This document shows, one piece after another, positions 1 through 12,110 of a stretch of 64,000 bases of DNA; position 1 is the stretch's first letter; each line of letters opens with the position of its first letter. The DNA comes from Cichorium intybus. Lineage: Eukaryota; Streptophyta; Magnoliopsida; Asterales; Asteraceae. Location of the stretch: NCBI GenBank assembly GCA_023525715.1, contig CM042017.1:81807357-81871356 (forward strand), in the 5' to 3' direction. The notes below the pieces were generated by a model. The model made no database searches. It saw only the letters and a list, made by a program, of their open reading frames with translations, and was not told the DNA's origin. Position numbers and translations under genes: made by a program.

Positions 1-1520
1 AGGAGATGTTGATTCAACAATATAAACATGTGTTGATTTAGTTCTTGATTCGAGTTTAATATTGGTTAGGATATATTACTTGCATGTTATACATATTAAA
101 TGAGATTAGGGTTTATATTCTTGATAACCATCTTCATGTGATTAAAGTTTATTGACCATTTAAACTTATTGATTATATGAACCGTATGATGTGTAATTGA
201 CAATTATATATCGTTGGACTAGTTCTTGGCCATTTAACTAGGAAGGTTGTCTAAGTTATGAACTTGATTAGTGAAATAAAACTTATATCACATTTAATTA
301 CAACTCATGACCATTGATTGTATGAACATATTGCTATGACCATTAGGATATGGACTATGTTTACATGCTAGCTTGTATAAATACTTCATGATTATAAGTT
401 GTTTAGTTACATGACCATTGTGCTATAATAACTTAAAAGTCATTAGAATTGGTGAATTGACCATAGGATCCTACACTTAATGCAACCTATTTAAACTCAT
501 TTCACATAATCAAAAACTAATCAACCTAAGTTTATATGAATCAAAAAATCCTAGGTGAAAGTTTCCTTTGTTATTATTTGATCATTGTTGTGTTATTACA
601 ACCATTGCATCTTATTAGTTTACCTCTTTTATAAATATTCAAAAACTTGGTTTTACGAGTTTTCACTAAAACTCGCCCTAAAACTGTTTGACTAAGACTT
701 GCAAACTCCAAGTTAGTTAACAACTCCCTGTGGAAATTCGATACCTTTACTTATCAAAACTATACTATTAAATGATCAAGTAATGCTTGCTCGTAAGTCT
801 AATAGTCAAATAATAAGGTAAATAATTGGATTAAGACTTAAATGACATGACAACTACAAGTGAGTTGTTTTGACGACAACAGTATGATATGTAGGGACGT
901 GGCACTGTGGTTTTTTATGCAAATGGCATTTAGCAGGAAATTTGGGGAGATAAGTATTTTTCCCCGACCTATGCATCACGTAGAATAAGTGGTCGCAATT
1001 TGACGATCGAGTTAAGTACAATGCCATAAATATGGGGTTCAAAGTGATATTTTATTTGGAAAAAGCAGGCATGTCACGACATGAGTGTTGGGTATGATTT
1101 CTGTGCGTCTCGCGACATGTAGGCTTGGCATTGCAACGCGGTGGCTGGACCCACTTAAGTCAGGTTTATGACTTGTGTTGGTCATTTTTTCCTTAAAACT
1201 ATGTAACCCACGAAACAGAAGGAATGAGGGAGATTTCTTGATTTTGAATGACTAATTGAAGAAGGAATCGGAAATTGAAGTGTATGAAACAAAAACCTTA
1301 CTACAAAAGTTGAATTAATATTGTGTTGAGGTCTGAATCAGGATGGATTAAATGGTTGGACATTCATCCTCCGCAATGCGACAATCATGGGTCGTACCGT
1401 GTAGGTGTCCATAATCGCGATGTGTCCCACGTAGATTGTCTTTGTCACGACGTGATGGTTCTCGACGGGTTGTCAGAAAGTCTAGTTTGGTCCTTGTAAA
1501 AGGTGTGTGGGCTATTAAGA
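1..1520. other. AT-rich region without a recognisable gene
   Basis: No open frame here resembles a known protein. Around 720-750 there is a stretch beginning aactccctgtgg, a phrase often seen near the 3' end of plant Ty3/gypsy elements. From 1070 to 1450 the sequence turns GC-richer with repeated cgcgatg/cgcgac words, like the GC-rich parts of gypsy LTRs elsewhere in the window. It is most likely decayed LTR-retrotransposon sequence, but I cannot fix its edges. Confidence 0.4.
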
Positions 1521-3280
1521 TGTAAGACCCTAATTCCAGAAAGTCCAAGTTCCAAGTTAAACGAATCAAAAGTTTGAATATCGCTAAAATGGGGGGTTAG
1601 CGCTGGTAACAAGGAGGTTAGCAACGCTAACCTTATGAAATAACGACGCTATGTGTATGGCTTAGCGACGCTATGCTAGAAGTGAGTGGGTTTGCACAAT
1701 ATACAGTTAGCGTCGCACATTTAGCGATGCTAACTACAAATATTGGGCCAAAACCCTAGATTTTGAAGTTTGGACCCTATATAAGGGTGGGAAACCCTAG
1801 GGCAGCCGCCATTTGACATTTTCAGCCCCAAGGTTGCCATTTTCTCTCTAGATCCTTTGGCATGACGTTTCGTGTTTTTGATCATTTTAGAAGGATTTTT
1901 GGAGTAGAAGAGGTGGTGTGGTGGTGGATGGTGGTGCTAGAAGCTATCCTTCAAGGTTGAATCATCCATATCTGCATTTCTAGACCTTTGTAAGTTTAAA
2001 GCTTGCTCCTTTTTACTTTATTATGGTTCTTCTTGTGATTTAAGTGGGATTATATGGGTTAAAATGGTATAATGGTCCCTTTTTCGTGTCGTCCATGGTT
2101 GGGAAGGATAAAGTTTAGAACTTTATGCCTATGAGTTCTCATTTGGAGCCTTTAGGTTGGTTTGGAGAGTAAGCCAAGCTCTCTTTGATGGTTTTGTTGA
2201 GTTTTTGACCATTTTGGACTTGGATCTAGTTCATGAGCTTGCATGACTATGATTGAACGATAAAGTTAGAATTTTTATGGACCTGGAGACTGCTTGGAAG
2301 GGTCCTAGAAGGTTGAAGACCCTGACTTATTGGATTAAGAGCTTTCGGAGGATTTTGACTGAACAGAGGAGTTAGTGGCGCTAACTCTATAGTTAGCGAA
2401 GCTAACTCAGTCATGGTTCGCGATGAAGTTAAGATTGTTCATAGTTAGCGGCGCTATCTGGGGAAGATAACGGTGCTAATTGGCTATTGACCATTGACTT
2501 TGACCGTTGACTTTTTGACCAGTTTGACTTTTGGTCAAACTTGAGGGTTCGGGGTACCAGTCTTAGAGGTTTATCTTGTTTGCAGTTTAGGAAATTTTAA
2601 GTGGAGTTTATCCTTGTTAGGAATTTCGTATTGTCGGGATCTGAGGCACTCGTGTGGAGTGCTATCTAGCTTGAGGTCACGAATCAGGTGGGTCTTCTCA
2701 CTATATTATGGGTGAAGTTGCATGCGTAGGTAGCTCAAATAATGTGTGTAGTAATGTGTTTTTTTATGCCTTACATGATTATCAACGGATCAGGGTGAGT
2801 CCAAGAGTCAAAGAATGAGTTGATAAACGGACGGATCGGGGCATGCTCGAGAGTCCAAAGGATGAGTTTATTCGGTGACGAACGGAACGGGGCAAGCTCG
2901 TAAGTTCTTAGCCGAGGTGGATCGGGGCAAGGCTGAGAGCCAGGTTGTTTGGGGAAAGCTCGGAGACCTTTTTGTGGTTGTGTTTTATGTGATGAATCGT
3001 GTGGTATTTTGGGGAACTCGCTAAGCTTTGTGCTTACTCTTTCACACTAACTTTTTTTTAGGTATTTGCTGGCTTGAGCTTGGAGCAAGCGACTGTACCG
3101 TATCTGAGGTTTTGGTATTTAAGTCTTCCGTTGGATAATGTTTGTAAACGTTTTAATAAATACGATTTTTATATGTTTGAATATCAAGCTTTAATTTGAA
3201 TGGTTTTTACTTGACAACTTGTTTTATATATTTGTATTGTTTTTTTAACGAAAATTTTTACTCTGGTTTTTGGTGTTACA
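1521..3280 (+). mobile_element. Solo LTR of a Ty3/gypsy element
   Basis: The block starts TGTAAGACCC and ends GGTGTTACA, the TG...CA ends of a plant gypsy LTR. It is flanked by near-matching 5-bp repeats, taaga (1516-1520) and taaaa (3281-3285), so this is probably a solo LTR left by LTR-LTR recombination. A TATA-like ctatataagg at about 1776-1786 fixes the plus orientation. From 2790 to 2960 a word close to ggatcggggcaagctcg recurs at irregular spacing, and gttagcg...gctaac palindromes recur at 1600-1740 and 2370-2480. No coding region and no second LTR were seen. Confidence 0.72.
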
Positions 3281-3285
3281 TAAAA

Positions 3286-4555
3286 CTAGAATATGATGTC
3301 CTATGATAATGTGGCCTATTATGGGTGTGTAAGTGACCTGTAAATGATAACATGTGGTTGCAAACCTAATGTAGGTTGAATTAGGGAGCATAACTGGTGA
3401 TAAATACTAACGAGGATTTAAGATGTGAAGATGAAGTAATTTCATCTAAAAGAGGTGAGTAAGTTTACACAGCATTGTGGTTGTGATATTATGCTCATTA
3501 TACCTTATATGTGTGGTTTAGCATTTGAATGCAGAATGTATGTTGGTGAATATTAAGTTGATTTATTATTACTTAAGATATAACACATAACGAGAAACTT
3601 GTGTTAGAATCCTTGTGTGATGAACTCTATTAACGAGTACACATAGTGAATTTGTGTAGAGGTCTAGGAGTAATGAATCCTAGATGTTAGTGGTAGTGAA
3701 TGTAGATTGTATGTGGTAATGAGACGAGAACTTCGTGACCATAGGTGATGGGATAATTTGGGGATGATGTGGATGCATAACGAGTGCCTTACATGCCATG
3801 TGGTGGGTGTTGTCATAGTCACATAACGAGTACCTTGTAACTATACCTAAGGGATGACGGTGAGCCTCATAACGTGTACCTTGAGGCAAGAACCAAGTGT
3901 GTTAAACTAACGGAAGTTGAATATAGTTGTGGGATAACTAAATGGTTAAAACGAGGATTACGTATATGCTAATCAGTTATCGCGGTCAAAACTGTAATCG
4001 CGGTAACCGACCGCTATTTAATTTTGCGGTTCTCGCGGTGGTATAGCGGCTTTTAGTAATATGTAGAATTTATTTAGAATTTATATATTAGACTATTACT
4101 AGTAGAATTAATATATAATCGCGGTGGTATAACAGTGGTATAGCGGTTGTTTTGCGGTTCTCGCGGTGGTATAGCGCTAAATAGCGGCGCAAATAGCGGA
4201 ACCGCGATAACTAACCGCTAAAATGAACAGCTATCGTTAAAAGTACCGCGAACCGCGATACTGGCGCTATACCGGCGCGATTAACTGCCCAGCGTATATG
4301 TTGTTTGATGTTGATACTTATCAATGAGAATGTGTATGCTATTGTAATGTTATTCACTAAGCTTTTATAGCTTAGGCGTGTTTGTGTGTACTGTGTTGCA
4401 GGATTAGAAGTGATGTAGCGCCTGGCTTGGATCGTTTGGAAGATTTCTGAAGATAACTTCTTGTAGTTTCTAGTCCGCACGAGTACATTGTTGTATTTTA
4501 TAAGTTGCAAACGAGAAAATTTTGGGTGTACTCTGTGGTGAAAAATTGGGCGTTA
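3286..4555 (+). repeat. LTR-like 3' portion ending in GGCGTTACA
   Basis: The right edge is a typical gypsy LTR end (gggcgttaca) and abuts a copia 3' tail. Between 3580 and 3890 a unit of about 60 bp built around ataacgagtaccttg recurs three to four times, a pattern typical of LTR-internal repeats. The left boundary was not found: the start may lie in 850-1520 with the 1521-3280 solo LTR nested inside. A GC-rich foldback is embedded at 3970-4300. Confidence 0.45.
3970..4300. repeat. GC-rich foldback element (atcgcggt repeats)
   Basis: The words atcgcggt, gcggttctcgcgg and tatagcgg appear on both strands, and the left part (from cagttatcgcggt) is roughly complementary to the right part (to ccggcgcgatta), so the block can fold on itself. 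An internal direct repeat gcggttctcgcggtggtata occurs at about 4024 and 4154. No coding sequence is present. It is most likely a small non-autonomous DNA transposon; the target duplication was not resolved. Confidence 0.5.
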
Positions 4556-4858
4556 CAATTTCACTCACCATCATCTATGTACCTCATGTTCCATCCACTT
4601 TACAAGTTGTTGATATGTTACATAAGACCTATTTGCTTCTCGGTTTCATTTTTTGTCTGATAAACTTTCAATGCATATTGATGTCGTATTGCGAGTTTAG
4701 GGAGATATTAGCCTAACCTAGTTATTAGGATCTTTTGTATTTAGGGATTTTATTTAGTCTTTTAGCTAGGTTAACCTTAGTTTGTATGTACACTTTTCAT
4801 TTCAATAATGAAACCCTAGCATTTTTATCTCTATTCTTATTAGTTCACATTAGTAACA
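4556..4858 (+). mobile_element. 3' tail of a Ty1/copia element with short LTR
   Basis: Plus-strand translation at about 4580-4680 gives VPHVPSTLQVVDMLHKTYLL, which matches the C-terminal end of copia RNase H; the intact copia at 36.2-41.1 kb ends with a very similar stretch. It is followed by a purine-rich tract (gagtttagggaga), then an LTR-like block of about 150 bp (4706-4858) running from tattagcctaacc to tagtaaca. The 5' side is cut by the gypsy LTR that ends at 4555. Short LTRs of this kind are typical of Ale/Retrofit-like copia elements (inference). Confidence 0.7.
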
Positions 4859-5511
4859 ATATAAACAAAAAACATTTGATCCAAGACATTAAAAAGAAAA
4901 ACGGATCTGATTAACATCTAATATGGACTTTGAAGCCACCAAGTTAACCAACCCGAAAAAGTTGATATCATTTGTAAGTCTATATCATAACATGTGTAAT
5001 ATAGAGCCATATATGTATAAAGTCATTTATTCGCTCCCATTTGTCCTTCACTACAAAGATGAACTCTAAACAGTAATTACTTGAACTCATTTTCAATAAT
5101 AAAATGGTGGATTGGAATCAATAAACCTATAAACCTATGTGAATATCATAATATACCAGAATTCATTAGTTCATAAATAAATGACGGACCGAAATGTACG
5201 ATGTTCAGTCTGATATATACGAACTTAGACCGATATGTATTTTCTTTTTGACATGTCATATTCTGAGGTACTTTTATGTCACGTCTCACCAACTCCTATT
5301 ACAATCTAGACAAAAGTGCATTGTCCAGAATGAACAATTGTTCGCTTTCAAGGTGCAAAACAAAAAACTTTTAATACTTAAAGTTCCAAAATAAAAAATC
5401 AAGAAATCATAATGTATTTCTTCTATTGCGTCTAATTTTTATTACAAGTTTACACTTAAACTATTTCTTATCAAAGTATTGTACTTAATAAAAATCCACT
5501 CATTATAACAA
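4859..5511. other. No recognisable gene
   Basis: AT-rich sequence. Frames of 60-66 codons here resemble no known protein. The last nine bases (ttataacaa, 5503-5511) are the target duplication of the following Pack-MULE. Confidence 0.4.
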
Positions 5512-6819
5512 GGGAAAATGACACTGTAGTCCAACGATCTTTCAGCTTTGGTTTTAAAAGGTCCCTAAACTTTTTTTTTGGCTTTCTAAAGGCATGAACT
5601 ATAGAAAATAGGGTTTAAAACACCCTTGATCCCTAAGTGAAGGGGTAAACCGGTAACAAACTAACTCAGCTGCCTAATCATCATCTACGTGTCTCCTAAT
5701 CAGCATCCATGTCACTCGTTTCTATCCTAATCAGCCGCAAGTCAACTGCTTTCCTAATTATGCCTATGTCGAATTGTCGTCCTCGATTTTGCCCAAATTT
5801 CGTCGCCAGCCAATTCCTATTCAAAACCCATGTTCCAAACCCCCAATTGCTTCTTGTCATTCACCAAATGTCCCTGCAAACTGTTCGTTTTGGTATCTGC
5901 CTTCGCCCCCTTCACAATCACGCACGAAATGCACGAAATCAGGAAGCTAGAACACCTCTTGGAACTGCTATGTGAAGAAGCAAATCGAGCCCTAGAAGTC
6001 CTCAAAAAGAGGTCGCGTGTCACCGCCAAGGCAACCAGGACGCCACCGATACCATTGCCAAATTACAGGCGGAGATCCGCGATATGTGCACCGTCAGACC
6101 ACCGCCAAAAGACATCGACGTTGAAAACATTGTCCCTGTGAATAAAAGCGTCATAGCTAACCTAAAAGACGAAATCACCCGACTTCAATCTCAAGGAAGC
6201 AACATTGCAAACCTTGAAGAACAGGTGGAAATTTTCCTGGTAAGATGTTTTTCCGGTACAGAAATTAGACACATATGTACAGAAAACATTTGCTTATGCT
6301 TGCGATCTCAAATTCATAGATGTTGAAAACATTTGCTTATGCTTGCGATCGATGTTAAAAATGTCCTGGAAGCAACACCGCCAAAAGACATCGACGTCAA
6401 AAACATTTGCTTATGCTTGCGATCTCAAATTCACAGATGTATAGAAATTTGCTTATGCTTGCATTGTAAATTCATAAATTACAGAAATTAGACATTTGAA
6501 TGGCCATAGATGTTTTTCCTGGAACCGGAAAAGATCCGGTAATATGTTTTTCCGGTAATTGAAACAAAAAAGATTCGGTAAGATGTTTTTCCGGTGAGAT
6601 TTTGCAGATCGACACGCATGTGTTAGGTTTTAGGGATTTATCTTTACTTTTTTTCTCAGAAAATCCACATCATCAATAAATACCGGTTATTATAAGTACA
6701 GGGTTTTTTTAGCAGGTAAACATAGAGTTCATGCCCTTAGAAAGCCAAAAAAAAAAAAAAGTTTAGGGACCTTTTAAAACCAAAGCTGAAAGATCGTTAG
6801 GCTACAGTGTCATTTTCCC
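5512..6819. mobile_element. Pack-MULE (non-autonomous Mutator-like element)
   Basis: Terminal inverted repeats of about 95 bp begin gggaaaatgacactgtag and pair 5512-5605 with 6727-6819; they differ at a few sites and in the length of one poly-A/T run. A perfect 9-bp duplication ttataacaa flanks the element (5503-5511 and 6820-6828), the Mutator signature. It carries no transposase and instead holds a coiled-coil gene fragment on the plus strand. Between 6290 and 6600 the interior has local direct duplications of aaacatttgcttatgcttg and of a unit ending gatgtttttccggt. Confidence 0.88.
5890..6240 (+). pseudogene. Captured coiled-coil fragment, kinesin-tail-like
   Basis: Two overlapping plus-strand frames give LLCEEANRALEVL (about 5960-6000), then after a frame change TIAKLQAEIRDM (about 6050-6090), NKSVIANLKDEITRL and NIANLEEQVE (to about 6230). 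This is continuous coiled-coil sequence and, from memory of the family, resembles the tail of a PAKRP2-type kinesin. No motor domain is present. A gtaagat at 6240 could be a captured intron donor, so the fragment may span one exon and the start of an intron. The frame change shows it no longer encodes the parent protein. The assignment to kinesin is an inference. Confidence 0.5.
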
Positions 6820-6828
6820 TTATAACAA

Positions 6829-7928
6829 TAAATAACTTGTTAACTTGAATCTGATTAAATGACACATGTGACAAGTTATTCAAATGTCAACATTCACATA
6901 AAATATTTTCTTCCAAAAAAAATGTCATAAATGGCAATATATCAAGGACTACTCACTTGTCTACTAATACTACTCGCTTGTCATTTATCATTTATTTACA
7001 AACCATGAATACCAAATCATATAATTCGTTCCTGTTGAATGAGGATCAAAATAAGTACACAAAAAAAAAAATCAATTCTGAAAATATTCATGCTCGAATG
7101 CTTTTATGTCAGGTATTCCTTTTTTTCGGGTCCATGTACAGTAGTTCTGAAAGATCAAGAATAAAAAAAAAAATAGTAAATGAATAAATTTTTTGTGCTT
7201 ATTTATAGCAAAAATGTATACATGCATTAAGAAGATCAATTCCAGTTGGTTCAAGGCCAGGAAATAATTTTCTCAGATCCTACAAAATTGAACCACAAAA
7301 ATATATTTTAGGGTTTAAATCAACGAAATTGCATCCCAATTTCATGGCTTCTTTGCAAATAGCCCTAGATTTTAGGGTTTATTTCATAAAAGAACCCTAT
7401 ATTTTTCATTTTTTCTAGTTTAAACCTAAAACATTATTTTTTTTAAAAAGACCTAAATTTTGGAGAAACTTGTTAATTTAGCGCTTTTACCCGGTTTACA
7501 GGTTATATATATACTTTTTTTCCTGAAAAAACTCTAATTTCTTTTCTTTTTTCCGTAAAAAACCCTCAATTTTCCTTTTTTCAAAAAAACTTTTTAATTT
7601 AACCCCTTTACCTGGTCAATGGTTTATCCGCAAGTTAAATAATTTTTCAGGGATTTTTTCACAAAGAAGATAATTTTTATTTTTTGTAATTGACATATAT
7701 TTCATATACGACATTCAAATTCTATTAACTTTATATTCCTGCAAGGTCGTAAATAATACTACAACTTTGTTTTGTTGACTTTTGTTTGAATATGTTCACA
7801 TCTTTCCCTACAGTCTCTTAAACATGAGCATAAATATAACTAAATATAGCTAAATTTGAAAAATAAATTAAATTAAATATAAATAAATTAAAATAAAATA
7901 CTTCATTAATTAAGAAAATAAATTTTTT
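6829..7928. other. Low-complexity A/T-rich region without a gene
   Basis: From 7300 to 7650 there are repeated phrases such as aaccctaaattt followed by T-runs, probably an old degenerate repeat. No coding sequence was recognised. It ends at the left inverted repeat of the large MULE. Confidence 0.4.
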
Positions 7929-8349
7929 GTGTTATTGACATAATGGCCTAATAAAGTATACCAAATAATTTAAAAGGTCCTCTAAGTTAATATTGGTTGT
8001 TTCAGCCACTAAACACAGAAAATAACGGTTAATTTAGTACTGCGTATGTGAAATAACCCGTTACCCGGTTATTATGTTAATTTTTAATAAAAAAAAATAT
8101 AGAAAATGCCATGTAAGTCCGAAGCTGGACACGGTTTGACATGTCACCTCAATGACGTCATTGGTATACGGATAAAAGACTTCTTGGGTCAAATAAGCTC
8201 GCAAACATAACTTCAAAGGGTTTAAGAGGTTGCGAAGGTGTTGTTCGTTGTCGACACAACCAACCTCAAAACCGGATTAAATCGACAAGCATGGCGTTCA
8301 ACACATACTATACTATCTGAACCTGGTCGAGAACAATTTTCCTTTGCCT

Positions 8350-8778
8350 GACTGTCATTACAACGTGACGGTGATGTTACATACATCCTCAACGCCCAAA
8401 AACCCTAAACGGCGGTTCCTAAACTGTCGGAACTCGTTGCTAAGAACTCATTTCAGAACTTTTTTTTTTTTTTGGGTAAAATGGTGATGATCGGAACTAC
8501 ATTTAACACTTGATTTGCTTGGGATGATCCAAAAAACAGAACCCTAATTTTATGTTTTTATAAATGCAGAACTTAGTAGTCATTATAAGTCTAAGATGAA
8601 CAAGCTGATGAATGAAATAGTCAGGATGAGACAAAACCCTGAGGTTGTGATGCTGAAAGATCAACTCAAGGAGGAAAAGACAAAGTATGAAGCTGACCTG
8701 GATGCAGCAGTGATTCGTGTAGTAGAGCTTGAAGATGAACTTGGCAAAGAAAAAAGAAAATCAGGTCGCAACAGCTGA
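8350..8778 (+). pseudogene. GRF-type zinc-finger gene remnant inside the MULE
   Basis: Translation at about 8345-8430 gives a stretch with LHTSSTPKNPKRRFLNC, close to the GRF zinc-finger core, but the expected CxC at its start is degraded. A likely intron follows, with acceptor aaatgcag near 8570, then an exon encoding ELSSHYKSKMNKLMNEIVRM and a charged coiled coil to the stop at 8778. GRF zinc finger followed by a coiled coil is a common layout for small plant proteins, many of them carried by transposons. The gene runs opposite to the transposase, so it is either a second element gene or a capture. Confidence 0.6.
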
Positions 8779-9924
8779 TGATTCGGATTTTGGTTTGTTT
8801 CCTTGTTGGAATGTTCATTTGCAGGTTGTTAGTCTAGGTGGGTTAGAGAAAGGGTATGGGGTTTGGATGTTTTTGGGTTTTTGGTGTGGGGTGTGTGGAT
8901 GATGTATAGGAATGGATGGTTGACAGGTATTTGGTAGGGGTAAAGTTTGAATTGTTTATTTTGTGTTCATATAACCAACATTTTATACTAACTGTATGAC
9001 AACAATCCTTTACCCGATGTATGCAAATTATAAGCAAGTAATGAAAAAGTTGATATGGGATAATATAGAAATCCCATATTTTGTCTGAAACTTTTTGTCC
9101 ATGTCCATTTGATATGGGGGACCAATGGAAAAGGGTAAAGTAGAATCGTACTTAATGTTGGGATTTTGAATGGTTGAAAACATGTGGGACAATGTAGAAA
9201 CTTCAAAGTATGTGACCACTTTTTTCCCAAAGTTCTAAGTACACTACATTATATAAAGAACCTGATTACAATAAAGGCTTGGGACACATGACTTTTGTCC
9301 CTAGGTGCACATATTGTATTCAATTATCAGAACCTGATTTGCATGGAATACTCAATCTAATAATGCAACATGCAATATCATTACCAAAAGTGGTATGCAC
9401 ATGCACACCAACATGCTGCCAATAGTTATTACACATCAAATTCTTAAACATATGAATCCTAATAACACAAGTCTTAAACATACCAATTAAGGAAAACACA
9501 TAATCATTCAACTAAAAATATGAAACTACTCCAAGCTGACCGGTTTGGATGCTGAATTCCCTTCCCCATTTACTACAATGATATTCCTGGATAGCTTTTT
9601 CTTCAGAATTCTCTCAAATTTTCTGATCTATGCAAGTTTCTATTTTTTCACCTTACATGCACGTAAGGTTTCATGTACTACATCAACACCTCTTACTTTA
9701 GTCTCTTGGTCAACATTACCAACCGTTGCATGCGTTTACGTTGGGACCCCTTCGGTTTGTATTGGCATTTCTTGTGTAACTCCCTTAGTCTAGCCTGCAT
9801 CATCATCAGCTTCATTTCCAGTTGCATTTGTTTCCATTGGCATCTGAAATAATTATAATACAATGAAAGTTGCAATTATAAGTATGTTGCAAATTTTGGT
9901 AAAAATGCTAAAGTATGTTGTTAT
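8779..9924. other. MULE interior without recognised gene
   Basis: This is the stretch between the GRF-like remnant and the transposase C-terminal zinc knuckle. A small minus-strand frame at 9693-9875 is rich in Gln, Met and Lys and may be the decayed transposase C-terminus. Nothing else was recognised. Confidence 0.35.
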
Positions 9925-11387
9925 TTACTGCAAATTAGAAAAAAAATACACATGCTTCTCAGTCATCTTCAAAGGGTGTTTAACATTCAATTTTGATGGA
10001 TGGGGAACCTTAGGACATCTAGCCTTGTTGTGACCTGGTTCATGACAAATACTACACAATATTGTCTTCCCAACCTTCGATACTCTATGTTTCCCCACTT
10101 TTTCAGTAACATCCTTCCTTCTTTTCACAGTGGGTCTTCCAGGCATCCTTCTATTCTTAGGTGGCAAGGATGGAGTAAATGGTGTTTCTGGCTACATGCT
10201 ACTCCCATTCATTGGTGATAATCTATATTTGTATGACTTTAAGTACATTTCCCTACTGAAAAACTGATGAATATAAGACTCTACATTTCTGTTAAGGAAA
10301 CATATCGCAGCTACTGAATGGACACAACCATAACCATTGAGTTGCCATAAACGACAAGAATAGGTCCTTTATCGAGGTCAACTTCAAATGCTTCTCCTGC
10401 ACACCTAGTTTCAAATTGTTGCAATCAACTTTGCAATACCTCTCAATATCTCTGTTTTACATTTAAATCATTCAACTTATGTATTACTGAAGGTGAAATG
10501 TCAGTTGGCCATCCCCTCCCATTCATCTTGAACATTCTCTCCATCATATACACCCTTATCTCCTCTAACATTGTAATTATGGGTTTTTTCCTTGCTTCAA
10601 AAATTACTGCATTAAAGCTTTCAGATAAGCCATTCTCATTTGCTACACAACCTCTCCCAGTTTCAAAGAATGCCTTTGACCATCTTTAGGTCCTTGTCCA
10701 TCAAAAACTTGTTAGCAGGTGGACAAAGCAATTCCAATTGCGTCATAACAAGTTTGAAATGTTGTTCTATAGTAGCATTAGAGGCTTTCCAGAATAAGTT
10801 TTCAAAATGTGCACCAGGGAATTTCTTTTTTTAAATTTGAGCATTTGTGTCTGGCACATTGCCTATGCTCAGCTTGTGGAAGCAGTTCCTTCACAGCCTC
10901 CATTAGTCCCTAACAGAAAAACCAAATCAACAAATGAACCAACCAAATAAACATATATAATTACAAGAATGTTAAAAAATTGTTTACCTTGTGTTGTTGG
11001 TCAGACATCAATGTTACCCCATTGCCCAAACATAGATCAAGGTCAACTACAAGCAATTCCAAAAACCATTTCCAATTCTCCTTATTCTTGACACATACAA
11101 CTACCTAAGCAATTGGGAAAATCTGGTTGTTAGCATCCCTACCAATAGCACAAAGCAACTCACCATAACAAATTCCCTTCAAAAAACAACCATCTATTCC
11201 TATCACTCTTCTACAACCTTCAATCCACCCTTTCTTGATAGCTTCAAAACATACATAAAACTTATTAAAATAGGTCTTTCCATTAGGCATGCATTTACAT
11301 CCAATTTGACAGTAGATCCAGGATTTGTCCTTCTAATCTCTGCATCATAAGACCATAATTTTGCATAGTGCTCAGTAAGTGTACCCT
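9925..11387 (-). pseudogene. MuDR-like transposase, central and C-terminal part
   Basis: Reading down the minus strand from the copia insertion point, the order is: TEHYAKLWSYDAEIRR (about 11370-11320); the MULE catalytic region with VIGIDGCFLKG and AIGRDANNQIFPIA (11200-11105); NKENWKWFLELL and LMSDQQHK (11090-11000); HRQCARH (about 10870); a region rich in Trp/Phe; and a CCHC zinc knuckle CSICHEPGHNKARCP (about 10075-10030) before the end. Both catalytic Asp motifs (IDG and SDQ) are still visible. Frameshifts and stops break the frame (near 11290 and 11100, and repeatedly below 10850), so it is a pseudogene. Confidence 0.82.
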
Positions 11388-11392
11388 CTATC

Positions 11393-12110
11393 TGTTGGGT
11401 TTTAGTGAAAACTTTGAGCTAAAATCCAAGTTTACATGCACCTTATAGGGTCTATGTTTTTCTCAATTAAACCTATATCAAAGGCCAATAATAAAATTAT
11501 AAAAAAATAATTTTATACCTTTGACCTTTGGAAGCTAGCACCACAAGTCGTGCCTCTAATGGCTCACACCCAAGAACTAGCAAGCTAGATGAGCAAGAGA
11601 GAACAAGGAGAGATCCTTGAAGTTGGCATGAATATGAGGGTGCCAGGGGCATCTACTTATAGTCTCCAGGTGATAAGCAATAAGGAGTATAACTGCCTTA
11701 TTTAAGATCCTGATATAATAAGGCTTTTATCAGATAAAGGGATCTGCTTATCACTGCCATATAAACCACCATGGGCTGCGAAATCCACAAGGCTCCAAGC
11801 CTTGGATTTCGTCCAACCCATTAGGGTTTTCAGGTTATTCATTACCCAACTTTTAAACAAAAACAATTCAGTCCCTGCACTATTAATTAATCCAATTAAT
11901 TCTAATTAATTTCTGATCAATTATTAATTAAATAATATGATTTCTAATTAATATATTATTCTCATAATATATTCATAAATCATTATTTCTCTCTCTTAAT
12001 TAATCATCTAGTCCTTTGACAGTTATGAGGGCAACCCAAAAGGACCGTGATGCTGTCAAATTAAGTATACTTCTAAATTATAGTAATTGGTTAGACACCT
12101 TGATCCAATA
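11393..12110 (-). repeat. 3' LTR of the nested copia
   Basis: 718 bp, from tgttgggttttagtg to gacaccttgatccaata. The expected ...caaca end has mutated to ...caata. Just right of it, gtctcccacttgg (12111-12123) is the complement of a typical copia polypurine tract CCAAGTGGGAGAC, which fixes the minus orientation. Confidence 0.88.
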
